In this document: positions 7,491 through 16,003 of the stretch, one piece after another
How positions within the stretch are numbered: position 1 is the first letter of the stretch
Layout of the letters: each line of letters opens with the position of its first letter
NCBI RefSeq assembly: GCF_007673235.1
Contig: NZ_VDZH01000002.1
Span: 637,652 to 701,651 of the forward strand
From: Curtobacterium pusillum
GTDB taxonomy: Bacteria > Actinomycetota > Actinomycetes > Actinomycetales > Microbacteriaceae
DNA: 64,000 nucleotides
Direction: 5' to 3'
Position numbers and translations under genes: made by a program
The notes under the pieces: generated by a model
What the model saw: only the letters and a program-made list of their open reading frames with translations
The model's database searches: none
What the model was told of the DNA's origin: nothing

Positions 7491-10289
7491 GTGCCAGGCA
7501 CGAAGAAGCTCGTCATCGTCGAGAGCCCCGCGAAGGCCAAGACGATCGCGCAATACCTCGGTGACGGATACGAGGTCCAGGCGTCCGTCGGACACATCCG
7601 GGACCTCGTCGAGCCCAAGAACCTGCCCGCCGAGCTCAAGAAGGGCTCCCTCGGCAAGTTCTCGGTGGACGTCGACAACGGCTTCGAGCCCTACTACGTC
7701 GTGTCCGACGCCAAGAAGAAGACGGTCGCCGAGCTCAAGCGGGCACTGAAGGACGCCGACGAGCTCTACCTCGCGACTGATGAGGACCGCGAGGGCGAGG
7801 CCATCGCGTGGCACCTGCTCCAGGTCCTCAAGCCGAAGGTGCCCGTCAAGCGCATGGTCTTCCACGAGATCACGAAGGAGGCGATCCAGCGCGCGCAGGA
7901 AGCCACCCGCGAGCTCGACACCGCCCTCGTCGACGCGCAGGAGACCCGCCGCATCCTCGACCGTCTCTACGGGTACGAGGTCTCCCCGGTGCTCTGGCGC
8001 AAGATCGGCCCGGGCCTCTCCGCCGGCCGGGTGCAGTCCGCCGCGACCCGCCTCGTGGTCGAGCGGGAGCGCGAGCGCCTGGCGTTCGTGTCCGCCAACT
8101 ACTGGGACCTCAGCGCCCGGTTCGAGAAGGAGGGCGACGCCGCCTTCACCGCCCGGCTCGCCCGCGTGCAGGGCACGCGTGTCGCCTCCGGTCGTGACTT
8201 CGACGACCGCGGTGCGATGAAGGGCGACGCCGTCCGGCTCGACGAGGCCGCCGCTGCCGCGTTGACCACGGTGCTCGAGCGCGCCGGCGACGCCACCGTC
8301 CGCAGTGTCGAGTCGAAGCCGTACACCCGGCGCCCGGCCGCGCCGTTCACGACGTCGACCATGCAGCAGGAGGCCGCCCGCAAGCTCCGCCTCTCACCGC
8401 GGCAGACGGCCCGTGCCGCGCAGACGCTGTACGAGAACGGGTACATCACCTACATCCGTACCGACTCGGTCAACCTCTCGAAGCAGGCGCTCGACGCCGC
8501 CCGGAAGCAGGCCGCCGACCTCTACGGCGCCGCGACCGTGCCGGACAAGCCGCGCGTCTACGCGAGCAAGAGCAAGAACGCCCAGGAAGCGCACGAGGCG
8601 ATCCGTCCCGCGGGCGACACCTTCCGGACCCCGTCGCAGCTCGAGGGCACCCTCACCGGTGTCGAGTGGCGGCTCTACGACCTCATCTGGAAGCGCACGA
8701 TCGCCTCCCAGATGGCCGACGCCAAGGGATCGACGGCGTCGATCGTGCTCGGCATCACGTCGGACGAGTCGGTCGAGGGCATCGCGTCGACCGCGAAGGG
8801 CACCGACGCCGAGTTCACCGCCTCGGGCACCGTGATCACGTTCCGCGGGTTCCTCAACGCCTACGAAGAGGGCAAGGACGAGGACCGCCACGAGTCCTCG
8901 GACCGCTCGGGCAACGACGTCGCGCTGCCGGACGTCAAGGAGGGCGAGCACCTCGGTGTCGACGACGTCGTCGCCAAGGGGCACGACACCACGCCGCCGC
9001 CGCGCTACACCGAGGCGAGCCTGATCAAGACGCTGGAGGACCTCGACATCGGGCGTCCGTCCACGTTCCCCACGATCAGCCCGACGATCATCGACCGCGG
9101 CTACGTCTCGCTGCGCGGCACCCAGCTCGTGCCGAACTGGATCGCGTTCAGCGTGGTCCGGCTGCTCGAGGACTACTTCGGTGACCTCGTGCAGTACCAG
9201 TTCACGGCCGACATGGAAGCCGACCTCGACAAGATCGCGAACGGCGACGCCGACCGGGTGGACTGGCTCAAGGAGTTCTACTTCGGGGGCGGCGACCAGC
9301 GGGGTCTCCGCACGGTCATCGACAACCTCGGTGAGATCGACGCGCGGGAGATCAACTCCGTCGAGCTCGCCCCGGGGCTGACGCTCCGCATCGGTCGGTA
9401 CGGCCCGTACATCGAGGTCCCGAGCGACGACCCCGAGAAGCCCCGTCGCATCAACGTGCCGGAGGACCTCGCACCCGACGAGCTCACCGCGGAGAAGGCG
9501 CGCGAACTCGTGGACGCGCCGGTGCTCGGCGACCGTGTCGTCGGCATCAACCCGGAGTCCGGCAAGGAGGTCCTCGCGAAGGACGGCCGGTTCGGTCCGT
9601 ACGTCACCGAGCGCACCCCGGAACCGGAGCCCGCCGTGGACCCGACCACGGGTGAGGTGATCGAGGTCGCCGCAGCCCCCGCAGCGGCCGAGGCCGAGAC
9701 GACCACGGCGAAGACCGCCGGCACGAAGACGGCCGCCAAGAAGGCTCCGGCGAAGAAGACCACGAAGAAGGCCGCCGCGCCGAAGGAGCGCACCGCGTCG
9801 CTCTTCAAGTCGATGGACCCGCAGACGGTCGACCTCGAGACGGCACTCAAGCTGCTCGACCTGCCCCGCACGGTCGGCAAGGACCCCGAGTCCGGCGACG
9901 ACATCACGGCGCAGAACGGGCGCTACGGTCCCTACCTCAAGAAGGGCACCGACACCCGGACCCTGCCGAGCGAGGACGCGATCTTCGACGTCGACCTGCC
10001 CGGCGCCCTCGAGCTCTTCGCGCAGCCGAAGTACGGCGGCCGCCGTGCCGCGAGCGCCGCGCTCAAGGAGTTCGACGCCGATCCGGTGTCCGGCAAGCCG
10101 ATCAAGATGAAGGACGGCCGGTTCGGCCCCTACGTCACCGACGGCGAGACGAACGCGACGATCCCGCGCGGCGAGGACGTCGAAGCAGTCGACCACGCCC
10201 GTGCCGTGCAGCTCATCGCGGACAAGCGTGCCAAGGGTCCGGTGAAGAAGAAGGCCCCGGCTCGGAAGCCGGCGGCCAAGAAGAAGTGA
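7491..10289 (+). CDS. topA: DNA topoisomerase I
   Basis: A 932-residue type IA topoisomerase that relaxes negative supercoils. The N-terminal TOPRIM domain begins KLVIVESPAKAKTIAQYL and has the acidic DEDREGEAIAWHL cluster. The active-site Tyr is Y321 in GYITYIRTDSVNLS. After the core come several Topo_C repeats recognisable by GRYGPYIE, GRFGPYVTE, GRYGPYLKKG and GRFGPYVTDG, interrupted by a low-complexity KKAPAKKTTKKAAA linker, and a Lys-rich tail (PVKKKAPARKPAAKKK) typical of actinobacterial TopA. GTG 7491 was chosen over the 1085-codon open frame because AAGGAG lies 5-10 nt upstream and homology begins here. Confidence 0.97.
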   Translation: MPGTKKLVIVESPAKAKTIAQYLGDGYEVQASVGHIRDLVEPKNLPAELKKGSLGKFSVDVDNGFEPYYVVSDAKKKTVAELKRALKDADELYLATDEDREGEAIAWHLLQVLKPKVPVKRMVFHEITKEAIQRAQEATRELDTALVDAQETRRILDRLYGYEVSPVLWRKIGPGLSAGRVQSAATRLVVERERERLAFVSANYWDLSARFEKEGDAAFTARLARVQGTRVASGRDFDDRGAMKGDAVRLDEAAAAALTTVLERAGDATVRSVESKPYTRRPAAPFTTSTMQQEAARKLRLSPRQTARAAQTLYENGYITYIRTDSVNLSKQALDAARKQAADLYGAATVPDKPRVYASKSKNAQEAHEAIRPAGDTFRTPSQLEGTLTGVEWRLYDLIWKRTIASQMADAKGSTASIVLGITSDESVEGIASTAKGTDAEFTASGTVITFRGFLNAYEEGKDEDRHESSDRSGNDVALPDVKEGEHLGVDDVVAKGHDTTPPPRYTEASLIKTLEDLDIGRPSTFPTISPTIIDRGYVSLRGTQLVPNWIAFSVVRLLEDYFGDLVQYQFTADMEADLDKIANGDADRVDWLKEFYFGGGDQRGLRTVIDNLGEIDAREINSVELAPGLTLRIGRYGPYIEVPSDDPEKPRRINVPEDLAPDELTAEKARELVDAPVLGDRVVGINPESGKEVLAKDGRFGPYVTERTPEPEPAVDPTTGEVIEVAAAPAAAEAETTTAKTAGTKTAAKKAPAKKTTKKAAAPKERTASLFKSMDPQTVDLETALKLLDLPRTVGKDPESGDDITAQNGRYGPYLKKGTDTRTLPSEDAIFDVDLPGALELFAQPKYGGRRAASAALKEFDADPVSGKPIKMKDGRFGPYVTDGETNATIPRGEDVEAVDHARAVQLIADKRAKGPVKKKAPARKPAAKKK

Positions 10290-10921
10290 CCGGCCGGTTC
10301 ATCACGCTCGAGGGTGGCGACGGTGCGGGGAAGACCACGCAGGCGGAACTCCTGACGGCGTGGCTCGAGGGGCACGGCAGCACCGTGGTCCGGACGCGCG
10401 AACCCGGCGGCACGGACCTCGGGGTGCGCATCCGCGAGATCGTGCTGCACGAACGCGGCCACGTCGCACCCCGAGCCGAAGCCCTGCTCTACGCCGCCGA
10501 CCGCGCGCACCACGTCGAGACGCTCGTGCGCCCGGCGATCGCACGCGGGGACGTCGTCCTGCAGGACCGGTACATCGACTCCTCCGTGGCGTACCAGGGC
10601 GTCGCCCGTGGCCTCGGCGCCGAGCACATCCGCTCGGTGTCGGACTGGGCGTCGGACGGACTCACCCCGGACCTCACCATCCTGCTCGACCTGGACGTGA
10701 CCGTCGGTCGCGCCCGGGTCGCCGCGGCGCGCGGGGACACCTTCGACCGGCTCGAGTCGGAGGCCGAGGCGTTCCACGAGACGGTCCGTCGGGCGTTCCT
10801 CGACATGGCGGCGGTGGAGCCCGAACGCTTCCTCGTCGTCGACGCGGCAGCGCCCGCAGCAGAGGTCCAGCGCACGATCCGCGCGGCGGTCGCCCCGCTG
10901 GTGGGGATCGTCGAGGGATGA
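10286..10921 (+). CDS. tmk: Thymidylate kinase
   Basis: A 211-residue dTMP kinase feeding dTTP synthesis. The P-loop is EGGDGAGKTTQAELL near the N-terminus, the DR(Y/H) motif is QDRYIDSSVAYQG, and the LID region contains RVAAARGDTFDRLE. The GTG start at 10286 overlaps the topA stop by four bases, and the delta-prime gene follows. The topA-tmk-holB order is usual in actinobacteria, so these form one replication-related unit. Confidence 0.96.
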   Translation: MTGRFITLEGGDGAGKTTQAELLTAWLEGHGSTVVRTREPGGTDLGVRIREIVLHERGHVAPRAEALLYAADRAHHVETLVRPAIARGDVVLQDRYIDSSVAYQGVARGLGAEHIRSVSDWASDGLTPDLTILLDLDVTVGRARVAAARGDTFDRLESEAEAFHETVRRAFLDMAAVEPERFLVVDAAAPAAEVQRTIRAAVAPLVGIVEG

Positions 10922-10946
10922 CGGTGGCGACTGGCAGGATGGCCCC

Positions 10947-12089
10947 GTGAGCGTGTGGGACGGCCTGACCGGCCAGGAAGAGGCGGTCGCCTCGCTGCGC
11001 AACGCGGCGGAGTCGCCCGACGGCACCGGCGGCATGACCCACTCGTGGTTGATCACCGGCCCGCCCGGGTCCGGACGGTCGAACGTCGCCTCGGCCTTCG
11101 CCGCGGCGCTCGTCGGCAACGGTCCCGACGACGACCGCACCCTGCAGCAGATCACCGCGAAGACGCACCCCGACGTCTCGGTGCTCACCACACAGCGCGT
11201 CATCATCACCATCGACGAGATCCGGCAGCTCGTCACGTCCTCGCACTACTCGCCGTCCGTCGGCCGGTACCGAGTGGTCATCATCGAGGACGCGGACCGC
11301 ATGACGGAACGCACCTCGAACCTGCTGCTCAAGGCGCTCGAGGAGCCACCCGAGCGCACGGTGTGGATCCTGTGCGCCCCGAGCGAGGCCGACCTCCTGC
11401 CGACGATCCGTTCGCGGGTCCGCTCGGTGCGCCTCCGCGTCCCGGGCATCGAGTCGGTCGCCGACCTCCTCGTCGCGCGCACCGGTGTCGACCGCGCCCT
11501 CGCGATGGACGCCGCGCGCCAGGCCCAGAGCCACATCGGGATGGCGCAGCGCCTCGCCACGAGTGAGGACGCACGCGCCCGCCGCCGACGGACCCTCACG
11601 ACGGTGCTCGGCGTCCGGACGGTCGGCGATGCCGTGATGGCCGCCGCCGACCTGCTCGCCGTCGCCGACGAGGACGCGAAGGCGATCACGCAGCAGCGCG
11701 ACTCCGAGGAACGCGACGCCGCCCTCCGCTCCCTCGGCATCGAGCCGGGCGGTACGATCCCGCCGGCCCTCCGGTCGCAACTGCGTGGGCTCGAGGAGGA
11801 CCAGAAGCGCCGGGCGACCCGGAGCCTCCGGGACGGTCTGGACCGCATCCTGGTGGACGTCTCCTCGCTGTACCGCGACCTGCTGCTGCTCGGACTCGGT
11901 GCACCTGCCGAGCCGGTGAACCTCGCGATGCGCGAGCACCTCGACCGCGCGCTGCCGTCGGTGCCGCCGGCCGCTGCGCTCGAGGTCCTCGACGCCATCG
12001 CGCTCGCGCGCCAGCGCATCGCGGCGAACGTCGCGGCGCTCCTCGCGCTCGAGGCGCTCCTCGTGACCATCTCCCGCGCGAGCCGCTGA
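10947..12089 (+). CDS. holB: DNA polymerase III subunit delta'
   Basis: A 380-residue AAA+ clamp-loader subunit. Visible: GPPGSGRSNVASAFAAAL (P-loop), the strand VVIIEDADRMTERTSNLLLKALEEPPE with the Walker B-like Asp and sensor region, and the Ser-Arg-Cys counterpart TIRSRVRSVRL. The four-Cys zinc finger between P-loop and Walker B of classical DnaX/delta-prime proteins is not present, which is common in actinobacterial delta-prime. GTG start at 10947; the hexamer CAGGAT ends 6 nt upstream with no Shine-Dalgarno site, so a leaderless secondary transcript is plausible beside the operon message. Confidence 0.93.
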   Translation: MSVWDGLTGQEEAVASLRNAAESPDGTGGMTHSWLITGPPGSGRSNVASAFAAALVGNGPDDDRTLQQITAKTHPDVSVLTTQRVIITIDEIRQLVTSSHYSPSVGRYRVVIIEDADRMTERTSNLLLKALEEPPERTVWILCAPSEADLLPTIRSRVRSVRLRVPGIESVADLLVARTGVDRALAMDAARQAQSHIGMAQRLATSEDARARRRRTLTTVLGVRTVGDAVMAAADLLAVADEDAKAITQQRDSEERDAALRSLGIEPGGTIPPALRSQLRGLEEDQKRRATRSLRDGLDRILVDVSSLYRDLLLLGLGAPAEPVNLAMREHLDRALPSVPPAAALEVLDAIALARQRIAANVAALLALEALLVTISRASR

Positions 12090-12118
12090 CCGCAGCTCGC
12101 AGCTCGCAGCGTGTACTC

Positions 12119-12172
12119 CGCAGTGTGCGAGGTCCGGGCGAGTGTGCGAGCCAGAACGCCTCGCACACTGCG
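12119..12172. repeat. 14-bp inverted repeat with internal third copy
   Basis: CGCAGTGTGCGAGG (12119-12132) faces its exact complement at 12159-12172. The spacer contains a third GAGTGTGCGAG copy at about 12140-12150, and a weaker CCTCGCACC follows near 12178. It sits between holB and the TetR gene, which have the same direction. It may be the holB terminator (no U-tract) or an operator for the TetR protein encoded 140 bp downstream. Confidence 0.6.
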
Positions 12173-12314
12173 CGGAACCTCGCACCCTCCGCCCACTGGC
12201 GCGACCATCCCGCGAACGGGAGACGCGAGGCGGACCCGCACCGTGCCTCCAGGCCGGTCTCGCCCCGTGACGCAGCCCGCCCCGACCCACGGCCGCGCGT
12301 GGGACAATCACCGC

Positions 12315-12944
12315 ATGTCCGACGCAGAACCCGGCCTGCGCGAGCGGAAACGCCGCGCCACCCGACTCGCGATCCAGCAGGCCGCGCTCCGCATCGCGAT
12401 CGAGGACGGCCTCGCGGCGGTGACGGTCGACGAGATCTCCCGCCGTGCCGACGTGTCGCCGCGGACGTTCTTCAACTACTTCCCGAACAAGGAGGGCGCG
12501 CTCCTGGGCGACGACCCGACGCTGCCGGACGACACCGTGCTCGCGGAGTTCGTCGCCGGCGGGCCGAAGGGTGACCTGCTGGCGGACCTCGGGGCGCTGC
12601 TCGTGCACTCGACCCGTGAGCTCATCGAGGAGCGGGGCCTCATCGAGGAACGGCAGCAGGTGCTCCGCGCCGCGCCCGAGCTGTTCAGCCGCCGCATGGA
12701 GTCGATGAAGGAGTTCCAGGCCGAGATCGAGCGTGCCGTGGTCGCACGGCTCGAGGGTGCCGGTGCCACCACGGAGCCCGTCGCGCTGCGTCGCCGGGCG
12801 CGCCTGGCATCGCTCGTCGCCCTCGCCGCGTTGCGGCACGCGTGGTGGGAGTGGTCCGACGCCGGTTCCGACACGCACCTCGTGGACGAGCTCGAGCGGT
12901 CGTTCGCCGACCTCGACGCGCTGGTTTCGCGTTCGCTCGTCTGA
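12315..12944 (+). CDS. TetR/AcrR family transcriptional regulator
   Basis: A 209-residue one-component repressor. The N-terminal helix-turn-helix reads AVTVDEISRRADVSPRTFFNYFPNKEG, a standard TetR motif; the C-terminal ligand-binding half is not diagnostic. ATG 12315 fits the domain boundary, and a GACAAT hexamer ends six bases before it, suggesting a leaderless message. The target is unknown. No efflux gene is adjacent on the same strand, and the inverted repeats at 12119-12172 are a candidate binding site. The gene ends 44 bp before tRNA-Thr. Confidence 0.92.
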   Translation: MSDAEPGLRERKRRATRLAIQQAALRIAIEDGLAAVTVDEISRRADVSPRTFFNYFPNKEGALLGDDPTLPDDTVLAEFVAGGPKGDLLADLGALLVHSTRELIEERGLIEERQQVLRAAPELFSRRMESMKEFQAEIERAVVARLEGAGATTEPVALRRRARLASLVALAALRHAWWEWSDAGSDTHLVDELERSFADLDALVSRSLV

Positions 12945-12955
12945 ACCTGTATAGT
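12926..12955 (+). promoter_or_regulatory. Candidate tRNA-Thr promoter
   Basis: TTCGCG (12926-12931) and TATAGT (12950-12955) with 18 bp spacing, placing a start point near 12962, about 27 nt before the mature tRNA. The TATAGT is the clearest AT-rich hexamer in the area. Confidence 0.5.
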
Positions 12956-12988
12956 TGTGACCCGTGCCGCTCCGGCAACGGAGCGTCC

Positions 12989-13064
12989 GCCGCCTTAGCT
13001 CAGTCGGCAGAGCGATTCACTCGTAATGAATAGGTCGTCGGTTCGATTCCGACAGGCGGCTCCA
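12989..13064 (+). tRNA. tRNA-Thr(CGU)
   Basis: Full cloverleaf: acceptor GCCGCCT (12989-12995) pairs with AGGCGGC (13054-13060). The anticodon stem ATTCA/TGAAT encloses loop CTCGTAA with anticodon CGT at 13022-13024, the T-arm contains GGTTCGATTCC, and CCA is encoded at 13062-13064. It reads the ACG codon, which is frequent in this GC-rich genome. I see no duplicated 3' end nearby that would indicate an integrated element. Confidence 0.97.
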
Positions 13065-13066
13065 CG

Positions 13067-13114
13067 AAAAGCCCCGGTCAGACTCCCTTTCGCAGGGAAC
13101 TGACCGGGGCTTTT
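13067..13114 (+). terminator. Rho-independent terminator of tRNA-Thr
   Basis: AAAAGCCCCGGTCAG (13067-13081) pairs with CTGACCGGGGCTTTT (13100-13114); the apex holds a second small stem TCCCT/AGGGA. A and T runs on both sides make it work in both directions, also ending the acid phosphatase gene that converges from the right. Confidence 0.92.
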
Positions 13115-13159
13115 CCCGTACCCGGGCGCGCCCCGCGGGCGTACCCGCGGGGCCGCCGC

Positions 13160-14830
13160 TCAGGGCAGGTAGTACGTCGGGTTCGGCAGCTTCACACTGC
13201 GGTCCGCCGACCCGCCGAGCAGGTCGCTGTACTGGTCCCCGAAGTTGGCGACGACGTCGAACCGTCCGCCCGCGCGGGACTCGATGTGCGCCCGCGTCTG
13301 CGACTTGTACTCGACCGTCGTGCACTTCGCCGTGGCGCAGCTGATGTACGACGGCTGCTGCGAGGCACCGACGCCGGTCCACTTCGTGTAGTAGGTCTGC
13401 ACATCGCGCTGGGTGGCGGCGAACTGCGCGTAGCCGACCTTCTGCAGGTTCTCGATCGTCGCCGTCTTCTGGTCGTCGTTCCGGCCGGTGAGTCCGATGA
13501 TCGTGCAGCCCGAGCGCTGGGCGATCGACACGAGCGACGTCATCGACGGAGTGGCGGGGAAGCGTTCGTCCTGCACCCATTCGTCCTGGCGGGCGGGGTC
13601 GAAGACGAAGTGCATGTCCGCGACCTCCATGTCGTACGTCCACAGGGTGGTGTCGTCGGCGTCGAGCACGATCGCGGGGTTCCGGTGCAGCTTCCGGCCG
13701 ACGGCGCACTGGGCGGCGACGACGGGGGCCTGGCGGGCGACGATGGTGCGCATCTCACGGATGTAGGGCGAGTCGGTGCGGTTCGCGAGGCCCGTACCGG
13801 GGTCGCCGTAGTACGTGGCGATCGTCTTCTTGACGGAGTCGATGTTCGGGATGCCCTCACCGCTCTGCGTCGCACCCGAGGACCCGTCCGCCGCCATGGT
13901 GAACTGCGTGCGGGGCGCCAGCCGTGGCTCGGACACGCCGGGCAGGTTCGCGGAGGGCAGGTAGTACGTGGGGTTCGGCAGCTTCACCGAGCGGTCGGCG
14001 TACCCGCCCTGCAGGTCGCTCCACTGGTCGCCGATGTTGAGGGCGATGTCGTAGCCGAGGTCCTGCTCGATGTGCTTGCGTGTGAGGGCCTTGTACTCGA
14101 CGGTGGTGCAGCTCGCGGCCGCGCAGGTGATGTACGAGGGCTGCTGCGAGGTGCCCTTGCCGGTCCACTTCGTGAAGAAGCGGTCCTGCGTGAAGGCGGT
14201 GTACCCGACCTTGGACAGGTTCTGGACGGTGGCGGCCTTCTGGTCGTCGTTCCGCCCGGTCAGCCCGAAGACGGTGAAGCCCATGGCCGAGGCGCGGTTG
14301 ACGAACCCGACCATCGACGGGGTGGCGGCGAAGCGCTCGTCCTGCACCCATTCGTCCTGCCGTGCGGGGTCGAACACGAAGTGCATGTCCGCGACCTCCA
14401 TGTCGTACGTCCACAGGGTGGTGTCGTCGGCGTCGAGCACGATCGCCGGCTTCTCGCCGTGGCGCACGGCGGCGTCGTGGATGCGCTGCAGTCCGGCGCT
14501 CTGCTGCGCGACGATGGACCGCATCTCGCGGATGTACGGGGAGTCGGTGCGGTTCGCGAGGCCAGTGCCGGGGTCGCCGTAGTACGTGGCGATGGTCTTC
14601 TTGACGGAGTCGATGTTCGGGATGCCCTCGCCGCCCTGGGTTGCTCCGGAGGACGCGTCGGCGGCCATCGTGAAGTGCGTCCGTGGTGTCAGACCGGCGT
14701 CGGTCGAGTGGCCGGGCGAGTGTCCTGGCGACCCCCATCCGTGCGCGTTCGCCGGCGTGACGCCGACGAGGGTGGAGGTGAGGACGATCGCCGCGCTGGT
14801 GGCGACGACGGACAGGACGGATCGGCGCAT
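13160..14830 (-). CDS. Secreted HAD-type acid phosphatase, tandem-duplicated domain
   Basis: 556 residues with a Sec signal peptide (RRSVLSVVATSAAIVLTSTL, cleavage near ANAHG), so exported. Two copies of the same HAD subclass IIIB acid phosphatase domain follow, about residues 45-305 and 318-556. Each has nucleophile motif IVLDADDTTLWTYDME, then FDPARQDEWVQDERF, GLTGRNDDQK, KWTG and a C-terminal GDQ(W/Y)SDL box with the motif IV acid, and each ends SVKLPNPTYYLP. Both nucleophile Asp residues are retained, so both halves should be active on phosphomonoesters. Long stretches are identical between copies, indicating a recent or conversion-homogenised duplication. Usual family length is about one copy. 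Confidence 0.88.
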   Translation of the reverse strand: MRRSVLSVVATSAAIVLTSTLVGVTPANAHGWGSPGHSPGHSTDAGLTPRTHFTMAADASSGATQGGEGIPNIDSVKKTIATYYGDPGTGLANRTDSPYIREMRSIVAQQSAGLQRIHDAAVRHGEKPAIVLDADDTTLWTYDMEVADMHFVFDPARQDEWVQDERFAATPSMVGFVNRASAMGFTVFGLTGRNDDQKAATVQNLSKVGYTAFTQDRFFTKWTGKGTSQQPSYITCAAASCTTVEYKALTRKHIEQDLGYDIALNIGDQWSDLQGGYADRSVKLPNPTYYLPSANLPGVSEPRLAPRTQFTMAADGSSGATQSGEGIPNIDSVKKTIATYYGDPGTGLANRTDSPYIREMRTIVARQAPVVAAQCAVGRKLHRNPAIVLDADDTTLWTYDMEVADMHFVFDPARQDEWVQDERFPATPSMTSLVSIAQRSGCTIIGLTGRNDDQKTATIENLQKVGYAQFAATQRDVQTYYTKWTGVGASQQPSYISCATAKCTTVEYKSQTRAHIESRAGGRFDVVANFGDQYSDLLGGSADRSVKLPNPTYYLP

Positions 14831-14968
14831 GAAGACCTTCTCGGGGAGGGGACGCCCCCGTTCGAGGGGCGTGGCAGCACGCTAGCTGGCAGTCACCCGT
14901 GGAGTCCATACCAAAGTGCTGCAGGCGGACAGCGGCGTGGTGTGGGACCGCGCTGGTAGACAGGACGC

Positions 14969-15952
14969 ATGACGGTTCGCTGGGGAGTCATCGGCACGGG
15001 CGGCATCGCACGCTCCTTCGTGGGCGACTGCACCGCCGCGGGCATCGAGTTCGTCGCGGTCGGCAGCCGGACGCAGGCGGGTGCCGAGTCGTTCGCCTCG
15101 GAGTTCGGCATCCCGCGCGCGCACGGTTCCTACGAGGACCTCGTCGCCGACGACGGGGTCGACGCCGTGTACGTCGCGACCCCGCACTCCCGGCACGCCG
15201 AGGACGCCCTGCTCGCGATCAAGGCCGGCAAGCACGTCCTCGTCGAGAAGGCGTTCACCATCACGGCGGACGAGGCCCGGCGCGTCGTCGACGCCGCCCG
15301 CCGTGCGGACGTCGCCGTGATGGAGGCGATGTGGACGCGCTTCCTCCCGCAGATGTCGATGATCCGCGAGCTCGTCAGCGAAGGACGCATCGGTCGTGTC
15401 CGGCTGGTCGAGGCGACGCACCACCAGGCGCTGCCGAGCGACCCCGCGCACCGGCTGAACGACCCCGCCCTCGGTGGCGGCGCGATGCTCGACCTCGGCA
15501 TCTACCCGATCTCGTTCGCGGTGGACGTGCTCGGTGTCCCGACCGGCATCGCCGCTGCGGGCACGCTGAGCGAGCAGGGCGTCGACACACAGATGGGTCT
15601 GGTGCTCACGCACGAGGGCGGTACGCAGTCGATGCTGCACTTCGGGCTCGACCTCCGCAGTCCGAACAGCGCGTCGGTGATCGGCGAGGACGGTCGGATC
15701 GACCTCGACTCCACGTGGTTCACCCCCACGACCTGGCGGCTCCGTGACCGCGACGGCGTGGTCGTCGAGGAGTTCGACGGTCGCGAGGAGCTCACCGGCT
15801 ACGCGCACGAGGTCCGCGCGTTCGAGACCATGGTCACCTCCGGCATCCACGAGGGTGGTCCGATGGACCCCGAGGAGACCATCGCGATCATGGCGCTCAT
15901 GGACGAGGCGCGCCGGCAGGTCGGGGTCCGGTACGCCGTCGACGGCGACTGA
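14969..15952 (+). CDS. Gfo/Idh/MocA family oxidoreductase
   Basis: A 327-residue NAD(P)-dependent dehydrogenase. The Rossmann motif GVIGTGGIARSF is at the N-terminus, then VYVATPHSRHAEDALLAIKAGKHVLVEKAF, in which EK carries the conserved catalytic-region Lys, and the C-terminal alpha/beta domain (ATHHQALPSDPAHRLNDPALGGGAMLDLGIYP, quoted here in part as GGGAMLDLGIYP). The pattern is close to trans-1,2-dihydrobenzene-1,2-diol dehydrogenase-like members; the sugar or inositol substrate cannot be told. TAGACA ends six bases before the ATG, with no ribosome site, so probably leaderless. Confidence 0.92.
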   Translation: MTVRWGVIGTGGIARSFVGDCTAAGIEFVAVGSRTQAGAESFASEFGIPRAHGSYEDLVADDGVDAVYVATPHSRHAEDALLAIKAGKHVLVEKAFTITADEARRVVDAARRADVAVMEAMWTRFLPQMSMIRELVSEGRIGRVRLVEATHHQALPSDPAHRLNDPALGGGAMLDLGIYPISFAVDVLGVPTGIAAAGTLSEQGVDTQMGLVLTHEGGTQSMLHFGLDLRSPNSASVIGEDGRIDLDSTWFTPTTWRLRDRDGVVVEEFDGREELTGYAHEVRAFETMVTSGIHEGGPMDPEETIAIMALMDEARRQVGVRYAVDGD

Positions 15953-16003
15953 CTTCGGATCAGGCCTGGAGGCTCCTCCCGCAGTTCCGTAGGATCGTTC
16001 GCG

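Noticed and set aside
8394..10196. 600-codon minus-strand open frame opposite topA
   Set aside because: Shadow of the topoisomerase coding strand; no domain pattern.
7032..10289. A genuine TadE-TopA fusion protein
   Set aside because: A strong ribosome site and the conserved TopA N-terminus mark a separate start at 7491; the open junction has no conserved sequence.
12989..13064. tRNA-Thr as an attachment site of an integrated element
   Set aside because: No integrase nearby and no second copy of the tRNA 3' end seen on either side.
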